The notes: generated by a model from the letters alone, not told the origin. Shown: positions 49,695-58,767, counted from the stretch's first letter. The stretch is 64,000 nucleotides of DNA from Natrinema hispanicum (GCF_900111485.1 NZ_FOIC01000011.1:40933-104932), one strand, 5' to 3'. Made by a program: numbers and translations.

Positions 49695-50525
49695 TCAAAG
49701 GACCTGCTCGAGTTGGTCCTCGAGGTCGAACTCGGCGACGCTTGCGACCGTCATATCGGCGACAGCGTCGCGGAAGTTCGTCCGGTAGCTGCCCGGCCCC
49801 GTATGGTCCATCTCACCTGCCCGCTCGCCAGCGAGACCGAATGCGAGCGTGCCGTGGACGGCGGCTTCGTGGGGATTCTCGAGGGCGGCACAGAAGGTCG
49901 CGACGGTTGCACCGAGCATGCAGCCGGTGCCGACGACCTCGCCGAGCATCTCGTGGCCGGCAGTGAGTCGGACCGCGCCGTCGGCGTCCGCGACGACGTC
50001 ATCGACGCCGGAGGCAACGACGAGCGCGTCGGTCGATTCGGCGAGCGAACTGGCCGTCCGCTCGATGTCCTCGTAGTCGCCGACGGATTCGACGCCCTTG
50101 ACCTCGGCTTCGACGCCCGTGAGCGCGGCGATCTCGCCGTAATTGCCCTTGATGGCGGTAAACTCGATCTCCGAGAGCAGACTCTCGGCGACCGCCTCGC
50201 GCGAGGGTGTCGACCCGACGCCGACCGGGTCGAGGATGACCGGGATGCCACGCTCGTTGGCGTTCCGGCCGGCTTCGTGCATCGCCTCGACGCGGTCATC
50301 CGGTATCTGGCCGGTATTGATCAAGAGGGCACTCGAGAGATCGGCCATTTCGCCAGCGTCACCGGGCGAATCGGCCATCACCGGCAGCCCACCCCAGTGG
50401 AGGATCACGTTCGCGACGTCGTTGATCGTCACCGTGTTGGTCAACGACTGAACGAGCGGTTCGGTCCCGCGAACCGTCCGGATCGAGTCCGTGAGGGCAG
50501 CGGCGGCGACATCGGTTACACTCAT
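49695..50525 (-). CDS. thiM: hydroxyethylthiazole kinase
   Basis: 276 residues. Family motifs are VQSLTNTVTINDVANVILHW (substrate site; N-terminal Asn/Thr pattern), GGLPVMADSPGDAGEMADLS, VILDPVGVGSTPSREAVAES and the Cys-containing MLGEVVGTGCMLGATVATF near the active site. It phosphorylates hydroxyethylthiazole for thiamine salvage. Its start overlaps the thiE stop by 4 nt, so thiE-thiM are one operon. Confidence 0.96.
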   Translation of the reverse strand: MSVTDVAAAALTDSIRTVRGTEPLVQSLTNTVTINDVANVILHWGGLPVMADSPGDAGEMADLSSALLINTGQIPDDRVEAMHEAGRNANERGIPVILDPVGVGSTPSREAVAESLLSEIEFTAIKGNYGEIAALTGVEAEVKGVESVGDYEDIERTASSLAESTDALVVASGVDDVVADADGAVRLTAGHEMLGEVVGTGCMLGATVATFCAALENPHEAAVHGTLAFGLAGERAGEMDHTGPGSYRTNFRDAVADMTVASVAEFDLEDQLEQVL

Positions 50526-51187
50526 CGTCCGTGTTCTCCGGTAGCAACCGACTTTGTAGTTTCGATGACATCAGTAAGCGCCTCGGTCGCGATACGGGGC
50601 TGTGAGGCCGCCGTGATCTCGCTGACGACGGCAACGCCGGACGCACCCGCCTCGACGACGTCCCCCGCATTGTCGGCCGTGATCCCGCCGATGCCGACGA
50701 TCGGGATCGAGACCGCATCGGCGATCGCGGCGATCCGCTCCGGGCCGACGCCGTCTTTCGCGTCGTCGACGTCCTTCGAGGAAGTGCCGTAGACGGCTCC
50801 GACGCCGAGGTAGTCCGCCCCGTCGGCTTCAGCTTCTCGAGCGGCGGCAACTGTCGACGCCGAACAGCCGACGATCGCGTCCGGTCCGAGCAGGTCACGA
50901 GCGACTGCGACCGGCAGGTCCAACTGGCCGACGTGGACGCCGTCGGCGTCGATCGCCTGTGCGATGTCGATCCGGTCGTTGACGATCAAATCGACGCCCG
51001 CCGCGGCCGTGAGCTCGCGTAGTTCGTGACCGAGTTCGTACCGCGAGTGGGCGCTCATCTCCTTTTCGCGCAACTGGACGGCGTCGATCCCGCCGTCGAT
51101 GGCCGCACGAACGATCTCCGGCGTCGTCCGATCGCCTGACAGCGACGCCTGCGTCACGAGGTAGGTCCGCCAATTCGAGGGATTCAC
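50522..51187 (-). CDS. thiE: thiamine-phosphate synthase
   Basis: 221 residues, TIM barrel. VQLREKEMSAHSRYELGHEL contains the pyrophosphate-binding Gln/Arg/Lys. LIVNDRIDIAQAIDADGVHV and GQLDLPVAVARDLLGPDAIV are the central strands. It ends with IVGIGGITADNAGDVVEAGA, then SGVAVVSEI, the phosphate-binding loops. It couples HMP-PP and thiazole phosphate. Together with thiM it covers salvage and the final joining; the de novo thiazole genes lie elsewhere. Confidence 0.96.
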   Translation of the reverse strand: MNPSNWRTYLVTQASLSGDRTTPEIVRAAIDGGIDAVQLREKEMSAHSRYELGHELRELTAAAGVDLIVNDRIDIAQAIDADGVHVGQLDLPVAVARDLLGPDAIVGCSASTVAAAREAEADGADYLGVGAVYGTSSKDVDDAKDGVGPERIAAIADAVSIPIVGIGGITADNAGDVVEAGASGVAVVSEITAASQPRIATEALTDVIETTKSVATGEHGR

Positions 51188-51312
51188 GGACGATACCAGT
51201 CGGTGGTCGTACTAAGCGGCTTCGGTCGATCCGGTGATCAAACTCTCGGTCGACTGGTTTGACGGCGAAACGAACGACCCACGTTCTTGGCACTCCTCAC
51301 CATACTGCCGCC

Positions 51313-51999
51313 ATGGCATTTGATCCCGACCGTATCACGACGGTCACGTTCGACTCCTACAGCACGCTCGTCGACGTCGATGCAACCGCAGCCGCGCTCA
51401 CGGAACACACCGACATCGACGACCCAACACCGATCTCGCAGACGTGGCGGGAGCGCTCGATGCAGTATACGCTCGTCGCGACCCACCTCGAGGACTACGA
51501 GACGTTCTACGAGATCAACCGGGACGCGCTCACCTACGCGCTTGCGGCCCACGGGCTCGACGTGTCCCCCGCCGACCGCGAGGCAATCCTCGAAGTGTAC
51601 CACGAACTCGAGGTCTTCGACGACGTGCGAACGAGCATCGAGCGGTTGCACGAAGCCGGCTACGACACGTACGTCCTCTCGAACGGCAATCCCGAGATGC
51701 TCGAATCGATGGTCGACCACGCCGGCATCGAGGATCTCGTCGTCGAGACGATCAGCGCCGACGAACTCGAGACGTTCAAACCCGATCCCGATCTCTACCG
51801 CCACGCTGCCGGCCGGACGGGGACGCCGATCGACGAACTCGCCCACGTCTCGGCGCTGTGGTTCGACGTACAGGGGGCGATCCACGCCGGGATGCAAGGC
51901 GTCTGGCTCGACCGAAAGGCGACGCCATGGGACCCCTTCGGCGCAGAACCCGATCTGATCGCCGACGGACTCGATGACCTGGCGGATCGGCTATCGTAG
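51313..51999 (+). CDS. HAD-superfamily hydrolase (haloacid dehalogenase type II-like)
   Basis: 228 residues from the ATG at 51313 (MAFDPDRITTVTFDSYSTLV). The nucleophile Asp is in TVTFDSYSTLVDVD; the second position is Tyr (FDxYxTL), as in type II dehalogenases rather than the DxD of phosphatases. Motif II is YVLSNGNPEMLESMVDHAGI, motif III the Lys in SADELETFKPDPDLYRHAAG, and the last motif SALWFDVQGAIHAGMQGVWL. Acts on small halogenated or phosphorylated acids; substrate unknown. It is divergent from thiE. Confidence 0.92.
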   Translation: MAFDPDRITTVTFDSYSTLVDVDATAAALTEHTDIDDPTPISQTWRERSMQYTLVATHLEDYETFYEINRDALTYALAAHGLDVSPADREAILEVYHELEVFDDVRTSIERLHEAGYDTYVLSNGNPEMLESMVDHAGIEDLVVETISADELETFKPDPDLYRHAAGRTGTPIDELAHVSALWFDVQGAIHAGMQGVWLDRKATPWDPFGAEPDLIADGLDDLADRLS

Positions 52000-52284
52000 C
52001 CACTGATAGTCACTGTCCCCTGACCACACGAGGAAAGCGCGGTTTAGAACGACCTCGCCGAGAAGCAATGCTCTGCGGTCGAAGCTGTCCGAGAAGGATC
52101 CGTTCTCCCGTCGTATCTTCACCTTATGACCAGAGGCACTTAAAGAACGACGGCAGGTCACACGCAGTGAGGGGTCTATCCGACAACACAATATCGTTGC
52201 TACTGGCTTTCGCATCTCGAGGAGGGCGCGCTGGGTCCGTCGCGTCACCGCGAGAACTGCCACGAGGTGCGAAAGTCGCAGTTG

Positions 52285-52845
52285 TTAGCCGGTCATGTTT
52301 CCGTCGGTCTCGTTTCCAGTTTCGTTTCCGGTTTCGTTTCCGGTTTCATTCCCGCCACCACCGCCGCCACCGCCGTCTTCAACCCACCCGATATCGCCGA
52401 TCATCGTCGTCGGATGGACTTGACAGATGTACGTCGTCATCTCCCTGCTGGCCTCGAACTCGAGCCACTGGTCTTGGGGTTCAGTGACGACCTCAGTCGC
52501 GAGGTCGTCGATGACCTCGTCGCTTTCATCACGGATTTCGATATTGTGCTCGGCACCGTCACCAGTCGTCCAGCCGATCTCGTACGTTTCTCCTTCCTGG
52601 AGGATCAGCGTCGGGTTCACCTCGCCCTCGATCGCCGAGGGTGCGATCCCTTCCCACCCGGACGTCTGCCCATCAAATTCGATCGCCGTACCGGGCTCGA
52701 TCTCTATGCCACCACCGCCACCGCCGTTACCGCCATTTCCGCCATTCCCACCACCACCACCGCAACCGGCGACAAGCGCTGTCGACGCCGCGACACCTGT
52801 CAGCTGAAGCATCCGCCGCCGGGAGATGTGCTCATCTTGTGCCAT
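52285..52845 (-). CDS. halocyanin-like blue-copper Tat lipoprotein with NETG repeats
   Basis: 186 residues from the ATG at 52845. Tat signal RRRMLQLTGVAASTALVAGC, with the lipobox Cys, then a long Gly/Asn linker (GGGGNGGNGGNGGGGGG). The cupredoxin domain (about 50-160) has the type 1 copper ligands His in GDGAEHNIEIRDE and Cys-His-Met in TTYICQVHPTTMIGD (C-x2-H-x4-M). The C-terminus is GGGGGGGGNETGNETGNETG, then NETDGNMTG, with repeated NET sequons from a 12-nt tandem repeat (about 52290-52345). It should move electrons at the outside face of the membrane. Confidence 0.92.
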   Translation of the reverse strand: MAQDEHISRRRMLQLTGVAASTALVAGCGGGGGNGGNGGNGGGGGGIEIEPGTAIEFDGQTSGWEGIAPSAIEGEVNPTLILQEGETYEIGWTTGDGAEHNIEIRDESDEVIDDLATEVVTEPQDQWLEFEASREMTTYICQVHPTTMIGDIGWVEDGGGGGGGGNETGNETGNETGNETDGNMTG

Positions 52846-53088
52846 CGTACGACGCTCAACGCCAGTACAAATAGCCCAATTCCCGTCCAATGCATGGTGG
52901 TCAAATCGGATTTGATAGAGTCGCACTGTCAGAAGAAAGCACGGGACGGTGCACCCAGACGAAAACGCGATCGGAACCCCCATATCGGCCGCAACCAGTA
53001 TATCGCTCCGTTATGCAAGGTGCGATCGTCTCACGGCCGCTGAGTCCCCTCAATCGAACGTTACGATGTGACCGCCGGACCCCGATCG

Positions 53089-54048
53089 ATGGCTGATCTG
53101 CTCGGTATCTTCGGCTCTGCAATCGGGCCGATCATCGCCATTGCGGGTGTCGGCTACGTACTCGCAACCGTCAAGGAGATCGATCCGGAGCCGCTGAACA
53201 CGGCTGTCGTCTACGTACTGGCACCCGCGCTGGTCTTTCACAGCCTCGCCACTACGCAACTCGAGGCGGCGACGCTCCTGCGGGTCACGATCGGCATCGT
53301 CGCGTTCACCGCGGTGATGTGGGGGATCGCCGAACTCGTCGGACGCGCCGTCGGCGAGGAAGAGCCGGCGCTGAGCGCGCTGGTGCTGGTCGCGATCTTC
53401 TGTAACTCGGGGAACCTCGGGATTCCCGTCTCCGATTTCGCGTTCGGCGACCTCGGGCGCGGGACGGCCGTCCTCTTTCTCTCGGTCCAGTCGGTGTTGA
53501 TGTACACCGTCGGCGTCTACCTCGCCTCCCGAAGTAGCGGGTCGGCCGGGCTTGCGGGCGTCCGTCGAGTGTTCTACATTCCGCTGGTCTATGCCGTCGG
53601 CGCGGCGCTGCTCGCGCGGGCACTGAATCTGGTCCCGCCCGAGGAGACGGCAGCGATGGAGACGCTCCAACTCGTCGGCGACGCCGCGATCCCGCTCATG
53701 TTGCTTATCCTCGGAATTCAACTCGCACGCACCGACACCGCCGCGGCGGTCTCGCGGGCTTGGCCCGCAACGGCGCTCAAGATGGGCGTCGCACCCATCG
53801 TCGGCCTTGGAATCGCGCTTGTGCTTGGCTTTGAGCAACCGACCGTCGCGCGCGTGTTCGTCCTCGAGACCGCGATGCCCGCCGCTGTGACGCCGCTGAT
53901 TCTCGTCATCGAGTTCGCCGGCAGCGCCCGCACCGAGGGGGTACTCGTCTCCGAATACGTCTCGACGTGTGTCTTTCTCACGACCCTGCTTTCGATCCCG
54001 GCGCTGACACTCCTCATTGCAATCTTGCAATCCGGCGTCGTTATCTGA
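53089..54048 (+). CDS. AEC-family (auxin efflux carrier-like) transporter
   Basis: 319 residues from the ATG at 53089 (MADLLGIFGSAIGPIIAIAG). About ten TM helices. The conserved discontinuous-helix motif is visible as AIFCNSGNLGIPVSDFAFGD, with Asn and Pro near the transport site, followed by the second half (AMPAAVTPLILVIEFAGSAR). The family exports or imports small carboxylic acids or, in plants, auxin. Substrate unknown. No operon partner. Confidence 0.93.
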   Translation: MADLLGIFGSAIGPIIAIAGVGYVLATVKEIDPEPLNTAVVYVLAPALVFHSLATTQLEAATLLRVTIGIVAFTAVMWGIAELVGRAVGEEEPALSALVLVAIFCNSGNLGIPVSDFAFGDLGRGTAVLFLSVQSVLMYTVGVYLASRSSGSAGLAGVRRVFYIPLVYAVGAALLARALNLVPPEETAAMETLQLVGDAAIPLMLLILGIQLARTDTAAAVSRAWPATALKMGVAPIVGLGIALVLGFEQPTVARVFVLETAMPAAVTPLILVIEFAGSARTEGVLVSEYVSTCVFLTTLLSIPALTLLIAILQSGVVI

Positions 54049-54062
54049 CCGAGTCGGCGTTT

Positions 54063-54689
54063 TCAGCCGAAACAGGCGACGAGTTCGCCGTGTGTTCGCG
54101 GATCGGGTTCGAACGACAGTTCACCAGCGACACCGTGGTATCGTGCCCGGAGAACGACGTGCTCGTCGACGTAGTAGACGGTGTGGATGTCCCATTGGTC
54201 GCGTGGGCCGGTGGCTGACTGCTGGGTCCCCAGCCGGAGATCGTAGCGGATCGCCACCATGATCGCTGGGTTCGACGATGAGCCGAGCGTCCGCGTTCGA
54301 TAGCCCGTCCGTCGGAGTTCGAACGTTCGTGTTGTCGCGCCATACCGGGCGAGAAATCCGTTCTGCCGATACGACCGCTCGAACTCGGTGACGTATGCGA
54401 CTGTCTCGTCTCTCAGTGACGAGTCGGCCGATCGGTCGCGAACTGCGGCGGGGCTGAGCGCCGACGGCGGTGCCGGATACGGGTTGGGCGCGAGTGCATC
54501 GTCGTCGGCCGGTGCAGGAGGTTCGGGACGCACAACCGCGTTGCACTCATACCAGTCGGGGGAAACGGTGCCGGACTCGAGTGACGGTGTCTCCGTGGCG
54601 TTCGATCCGCGCTCGAAACCGCCCGCTGTAACCGCCACCGTGGCCGTCACTGATGCGAGGAGGGTACGCCGGGAGGGAGGGCGGCTCAT
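54063..54689 (-). CDS. Tat-exported protein of unknown function
   Basis: 208 residues. The N-terminus MSRPPSRRTLLASVTATVAV has an SRRTLL twin-arginine motif and a hydrophobic stretch, with no lipobox Cys, so it is probably cleaved and secreted. The mature part has a Pro/Asp-rich stretch (APADDDALAPNPYPAPPSAL) and a beta-rich C-terminal domain (DIHTVYYVDEHVVLRARYHG), with Cys in WYECNAVV and near the end (LVACFG), a possible disulfide. A TATA-like TTATTATC lies about 25 nt before the ATG. No family recognised. Confidence 0.7.
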   Translation of the reverse strand: MSRPPSRRTLLASVTATVAVTAGGFERGSNATETPSLESGTVSPDWYECNAVVRPEPPAPADDDALAPNPYPAPPSALSPAAVRDRSADSSLRDETVAYVTEFERSYRQNGFLARYGATTRTFELRRTGYRTRTLGSSSNPAIMVAIRYDLRLGTQQSATGPRDQWDIHTVYYVDEHVVLRARYHGVAGELSFEPDPRTHGELVACFG

Positions 54690-54769
54690 ACATGGACGTT
54701 TCTGACAGATAATAAGTGTCTTCTGAAATGGTCGACAATTGATATGATCGGCGATCGCCGGGCGGTGGC

Positions 54770-56356
54770 CTACTCCTCGTCTTCGCCCAGGAGCCGGTCG
54801 ACCATCTGTTCGGGGTCGAACCGTTCGAGGTCGTCGTAGCCCTGCCCGACGCCGAGGAACAGAATCGGCTTCCCGGTGACGTGTGCGATCGAAATCGCTG
54901 CCCCGCCGTTGGAGTCGGCGTCCGCTTTCGTCAGGATTGCCCCGTCGATTTCGGCGGCGTCGTTGAACTCGCGGGCGCGGTTGACCGCGTCCTGTCCGGC
55001 GACGGCCTCGTCGACGAACAGCGTCATGTCCGGGCCGACGACGCGGTCGATCTTCTCGAGTTGGTCCATCAGCCCCTCGTCGGTATGGAGTCGACCCGCC
55101 GTATCACCGAGGACGATATCGATATCGTTGGCCTCGGCGTACTCGACGGCGTCGTACAGCACCGCCGCGGGGTCGCCACCCTGTTCGTGGCTGATACACT
55201 TCGTGTCCAGCGCGTCGGCGTGTTCCTGAATCTGCTCGTTGGCCCCGGCACGGTAGGTGTCACCGTTGGCCATCACCGTCGAGTAGCCGCGTTCCTCGAA
55301 GTAGCGGCTCAGCTTCGCGATCGTCGTCGTCTTGCCGACGCCGTTGACGCCGGTGAAGACGATCGTCACGGGCTTGTCCTCGATAGCGATCCGCTCGTTG
55401 AAATCGAACTGCCCGACGCTGATCACGTCGTATATCGCATCGTGTAAGGCTTCCTCGACGACCTCGCCGGTCGAGGTCGTAAACGTCCGTGTCTCGCCGA
55501 TCAACTCGTCACGGAGATTGTCGAGGATTTCCTCGGCGACGCCCATCTCCACGTCGCTCGAGAGCAACGCCAGCTCGAGTTCGTGCAAGGGCCCCTCGAG
55601 GTCTTCCGCTTCGATGACGAACTTCCCTTTGACGAGAGATTTGGCCTTCGCGCCGAAGCCGGTGCCGCCGTTAGCGTCGGTGTCGGCGTCAGCATCGGCG
55701 TCGGTATCGGTATCGCCGGTCGCCTCGTCTGTATCGCCCGTCGACTCCCGAGCATCGCTTGTCTCGGCCGGGTCCGCGGGCGATGGTGAAGGCTCGTCCT
55801 CGGTGGGCGTCTCCACGTCCGACTCCGCGTCGGTATCAGCGTCAACGTCTGTGTCGGCGTCCGCGTCCGCGTCGCCGCTAGAGCCGCCGAAGAGCGATCG
55901 CGCCTTAGCACCGATCCCGAGCCCGCCACCGCTGTCGTCGTCGCCCTCGTCCGCCGGTTCCTCGTCGGACGTCGCCGTCTCTGCGGGCTCGTCAGCAGCC
56001 GTCTCCGAAACCGAAGCGGCGTCGTCGGCCTCGAGACGGTCGGGAGCGGCATCGGTCGCCGACTCCTGCCCTGCAGACCCAGCCGCGTCCCCAGATGCGG
56101 ACTCGGTCGTCTCTGGCTCTGGCTCCGGTTCCGGTTCCGTCTCGGCCGTGGCTGTCGCCGGTGCAGCTGGCTCATCGGCCCCCGGGTCGGGGGTAGTATC
56201 GGTGGCTTCCGCAGCGTCGGGTTCCGCCTCCGATTCGACGGTCTCGAGTTCTTCTTCCTCGAGGTCGGCCTCGTCGACGTCCTCGACGTTCTCTTCAGCG
56301 GCTTCTTCAGCGCTGTCGCGGAAGCTTCCGAGCTTCTCTTTCAGGTTATCGAACAT
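54770..56356 (-). CDS. ftsY: SRP receptor GTPase FtsY
   Basis: 528 residues. MFDNLKEKLGSFRDSAEEAA leads into an extremely acidic, repetitive region to about residue 235 (for example DADADADTDVDADTDAESDV). The NG domain then follows: N-domain from about 240, G1 VFTGVNGVGKTTTIAKLSRY, G3 IVLGDTAGRLHTDEG, G4 AILTKADADSNGGA, and the closing GQGYDDLERFDPEQMVDRLL. It docks the SRP-ribosome complex at the membrane. The A-domain is longer than in most archaea and may help membrane association. It is followed by pfdA and rpl18a upstream on the same strand. Confidence 0.97.
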   Translation of the reverse strand: MFDNLKEKLGSFRDSAEEAAEENVEDVDEADLEEEELETVESEAEPDAAEATDTTPDPGADEPAAPATATAETEPEPEPEPETTESASGDAAGSAGQESATDAAPDRLEADDAASVSETAADEPAETATSDEEPADEGDDDSGGGLGIGAKARSLFGGSSGDADADADTDVDADTDAESDVETPTEDEPSPSPADPAETSDARESTGDTDEATGDTDTDADADADTDANGGTGFGAKAKSLVKGKFVIEAEDLEGPLHELELALLSSDVEMGVAEEILDNLRDELIGETRTFTTSTGEVVEEALHDAIYDVISVGQFDFNERIAIEDKPVTIVFTGVNGVGKTTTIAKLSRYFEERGYSTVMANGDTYRAGANEQIQEHADALDTKCISHEQGGDPAAVLYDAVEYAEANDIDIVLGDTAGRLHTDEGLMDQLEKIDRVVGPDMTLFVDEAVAGQDAVNRAREFNDAAEIDGAILTKADADSNGGAAISIAHVTGKPILFLGVGQGYDDLERFDPEQMVDRLLGEDEE

Positions 56357-56380
56357 AGGTATCGAGTGGGGACCGCCGCG

Positions 56381-56830
56381 TTACTCGTCGGGGCCCTGGC
56401 CCTGTCCCATCTGCTGCATCTGCTGTTGCATCGCCTGCTGTTGGAGCTGCTGGGCCTGCTGTTCGAGCTCGCTGCTCTCGGTCTCGAGTTCGGCGATCTC
56501 CTCGTTGAGCTCGTCGATCTGCTCGTCGAGGCGCTCTTTCTTGTTCTCGAGGGCGTCGACGGCGTCGGCTTCCTCGAACTCCGCGGCGTAGTCAGCGCCG
56601 AGTTCGACGATCACTTCGTCGATGTTCTCGATGGTCGTACGGAGGTACGCACCGCCGCCAAGCGGCATCTGGACGGTCGAGCCGGTCTCGAGCGTCTCGA
56701 CGGCGTCGATGGCCTCGTCGACCTCGGTTTTTTCCTGCTGGATTGCCTCGACGTTCGTCTGGAGGCTTTCGATCTGTTCTTCGAGTTCCTGAAGCTGCTG
56801 GGAGAGCTGCTGAAGTTGCTGTTGGCTCAT
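56381..56830 (-). CDS. pfdA: prefoldin alpha subunit
   Basis: 149 residues. Two long coiled coils (MSQQQLQQLSQQLQELEEQI and the C-terminal ENKKERLDEQIDELNEEIAE) flank the beta-hairpin body GSTVQMPLGGGAYLRTTIEN, the usual alpha-subunit layout. The tail is a run of Gln/Met (QQQAMQQQMQQMGQGQ). It forms the prefoldin hexamer that hands unfolded proteins to the chaperonin. Its start overlaps the rpl18a stop (ATGA); FtsY follows 24 nt after it. Confidence 0.97.
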   Translation of the reverse strand: MSQQQLQQLSQQLQELEEQIESLQTNVEAIQQEKTEVDEAIDAVETLETGSTVQMPLGGGAYLRTTIENIDEVIVELGADYAAEFEEADAVDALENKKERLDEQIDELNEEIAELETESSELEQQAQQLQQQAMQQQMQQMGQGQGPDE

Positions 56831-57003
56831 TGTTCGGATACCTCGTCGAGTTTGATTTCGGTTCGCTTGAGTCCGTGCTGGCTCCCGAGCTGGGAGAGCG
56901 TGTGTTCGCGGGCGACGTTCTCGTTTTCGGCCTCGATGCTCGTCTCGAACGGCGCGTAGCCGTCGCGGCTCTTGAACTGACCACTGACCGTAAATTGACT
57001 CAT
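56827..57003 (-). CDS. rplX: 50S ribosomal protein L18a (L20a/LX)
   Basis: 58 residues (MSQFTVSGQFKSRDGYAPFE, then TSIEAENENVAREHTLSQLG and a tail LKRTEIKLDEVSEQ). The length and FxGxF-like start fit archaeal L18a/LX, an r-protein of the large subunit. It is in the typical archaeal block with pfdA and ftsY, with a 4-nt overlap to pfdA. It is separated from aIF-6 by an inserted plus-strand gene. Confidence 0.93.
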   Translation of the reverse strand: MSQFTVSGQFKSRDGYAPFETSIEAENENVAREHTLSQLGSQHGLKRTEIKLDEVSEQ

Positions 57004-57153
57004 GGCTACCCCTCCGGCAGGCAGTCGGAAGAATCTTCCCTTCCGGTTCGGCCGTTCGGAGCCGACACGAAGAGATGCCGAACCGACGGCGACCGCGGAG
57101 CGCCCACCGATGGAGGGTCAACGATTTTACCGCGTCGGGCCGAATCCGCGGGC

Positions 57154-57465
57154 ATGAGTGAACTCGATCCCAGCGAGTTGTTGCCCAGCGAGCGAATGCA
57201 GACGCAGGCCCTCGAGGGCGACGTGACACAGATTCACCGCGGGAACCAGTACGCCGACGAAGGTGATACGTTCACGATCGACGGGACGACCTTCGAAGTG
57301 ACCGACATCCGCGAGCGCACGCTCGGCGATCTGACCGACGAAGACGCACAGGCCGAAGGGATGGACGACCTCGAGGCGTACAAGCACGTCCTCGATCGTG
57401 CCCACGAGAACTTCGAGTGGGACGACGACAGCGAGGTCGTGTTACACCGGTTCGAACGCCAGTAA
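57154..57465 (+). CDS. ASCH-domain protein
   Basis: 103 residues (MSELDPSELLPSERMQTQAL). The ASCH core is EGDVTQIHRGNQYADEGDTF, FTIDGTTFEVTDIRERTLGD and the helix LTDEDAQAEGMDDLEAYKHV. ASCH domains are PUA-like RNA-binding modules. A TATA-like ATTTTA lies 25-30 nt before the ATG, supporting leaderless expression. It lies on the opposite strand within the otherwise minus-strand ribosomal cluster, between rpl18a and aIF-6. Confidence 0.85.
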   Translation: MSELDPSELLPSERMQTQALEGDVTQIHRGNQYADEGDTFTIDGTTFEVTDIRERTLGDLTDEDAQAEGMDDLEAYKHVLDRAHENFEWDDDSEVVLHRFERQ

Positions 57466-57517
57466 CAGAACGACGGCGGCCGAGACAGTACTCGAGTCCA
57501 GAACCGGTCGGTTCAGT

Positions 57518-58183
57518 TCAGTCGAGATAGCCCAGCGCGTCTTCGATCCGGCCCAGTTCGGGTCCGGTCGTGTCCTCGCCGACGACATAGCCGGTGTCGT
57601 TGGCGAGCAGGCCGGAGCCGACCAGCGGCGCGCCGTAGTTGACCGTGCCGACGTCGGCTCGCACGTCGAGGGCGTCCTCGAGCGCGTCGAGTTCCGCGTC
57701 GGTGGCCTTCGGATGACAAAGCACGCCGGTGTTGTTGGCGACGGCGGCGGTACCGACGGTGCGGACGCCGGCGAGATCGCCGCGTTCGACGGGCACGTCG
57801 AGCGTGTCCGTGACGATCTGGACCGCCTCGCGGGGCAGGTCCGGATGGACGTAGGCCCCATAGTCGTTCGCGAGGACGACGTTCCCGGCAGCGTTGATCG
57901 TCCCCGGCAGCTCGGCGACGGGCACGTCGACTGCCTCCTCGATCGTCTCGCGTTCGTACTCGAGGACGCGGGAACTGACGAGCAGGCCGTTTTCGTTACC
58001 CGTCGCTAGTGCGCCGACCGTCGAGGAGCCGCCGACGGTCGTCGGCACTGCTGACACCTCGAGTTCGTCTGTCAGGTCGGCGATGACGTCGTCGTCGATG
58101 TCGGGGCGAACGAGCACGCACGAGTCGGTCGCGCGGGCGAAGACGCCGACGTAGGCCGACCCGGCGAAGGCGAGGCGTTGCAA
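57518..58183 (-). CDS. eif6: translation initiation factor aIF-6
   Basis: 221 residues, starting with a TTG ([20 protein letters not shown]), 2 nt after the rpl31e stop, so it is probably translated by coupling. Five repeats of about 43 residues form the beta-propeller-like barrel; each has patterns such as [40 protein letters not shown] and [20 protein letters not shown]. It binds the 50S subunit and prevents premature joining. No ATG exists near the start, so TTG is accepted. Confidence 0.95.
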   Translation of the reverse strand: MQRLAFAGSAYVGVFARATDSCVLVRPDIDDDVIADLTDELEVSAVPTTVGGSSTVGALATGNENGLLVSSRVLEYERETIEEAVDVPVAELPGTINAAGNVVLANDYGAYVHPDLPREAVQIVTDTLDVPVERGDLAGVRTVGTAAVANNTGVLCHPKATDAELDALEDALDVRADVGTVNYGAPLVGSGLLANDTGYVVGEDTTGPELGRIEDALGYLD

Positions 58184-58185
58184 GT

Positions 58186-58464
58186 TTAGTCGGCGACCTC
58201 GGCTTCGACGACGGTTTCACCCTCTTCGTCGAAGCGGGCTGCGCGGACGCGCAGCTTTCGCGGCGGGTTGGAGCGGCCGTTCGCCCAGACTGCCTCGTTG
58301 ATCGAGGGGTCCAGTCGAATGGCTTCCTCGTCGACCGCGAAGTGTTTCGCGAGGTGTTCACGGACCAGCCGCATCGCGTAGTCGGCGGCCGCGTGGTTGG
58401 CTCCCTTCTTGACGTCACGCAGTGGAACGGTTACGACGCGTTCCTCGAAATCACTTGCACTCAT
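58186..58464 (-). CDS. rpl31e: 50S ribosomal protein L31e
   Basis: 92 residues ([20 protein letters not shown]). [40 protein letters not shown], then [20 protein letters not shown] all match L31e. It is 2 nt after the rpl39e stop and 2 nt before aIF-6, so rpl39e-rpl31e-eif6 are a tight unit. Confidence 0.97.
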   Translation of the reverse strand: MSASDFEERVVTVPLRDVKKGANHAAADYAMRLVREHLAKHFAVDEEAIRLDPSINEAVWANGRSNPPRKLRVRAARFDEEGETVVEAEVAD

Positions 58465-58466
58465 CG

Positions 58467-58619
58467 TTATTCGTCAGTGTCGTTTCGCCGCCAGTGGCGT
58501 CGCTTCGGGTTGCGCTGGACGTCCATGTCAGTCTTCATCATGACCCAGGCCGGCACCCGGCTGTTCTGGTTCTCGAGTTTGGCAAGCCGCTTCTTCTTGC
58601 CCTTCGATTTTTTACCCAT
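58467..58619 (-). CDS. rpl39e: 50S ribosomal protein L39e
   Basis: 50 residues from the ATG at 58619 ([20 protein letters not shown]), very basic, ending [13 protein letters not shown]. The [17 protein letters not shown] stretch is diagnostic. It heads the rpl39e-rpl31e-eif6 run. The frame runs 18 codons further up but the family start is MGKK. Confidence 0.97.
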   Translation of the reverse strand: MGKKSKGKKKRLAKLENQNSRVPAWVMMKTDMDVQRNPKRRHWRRNDTDE

Positions 58620-58767
58620 AGTGGCCGGACGTAGCCCATGCTGGCTTAAAATCTTGTCCATCTCGCAGGGCACCCCGCCAGTCGCTCACGACGGCGATGA
58701 GCTACGAGTGATCACGGTCATCTCGGCGTCCTCGTCGACACGAGACGCCCGAACGCCATGCGGGGTA

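Noticed and set aside
51188..51312. Possible TPP riboswitch ahead of thiE
   Set aside because: The conserved CTGAGA and ACCTGAT-type blocks of the TPP element are not present between thiE and the HAD gene.
52290..52345. 12-nt direct repeats as a CRISPR-like array
   Set aside because: The repeats have no spacers and encode the NETG tail of the halocyanin-like protein.
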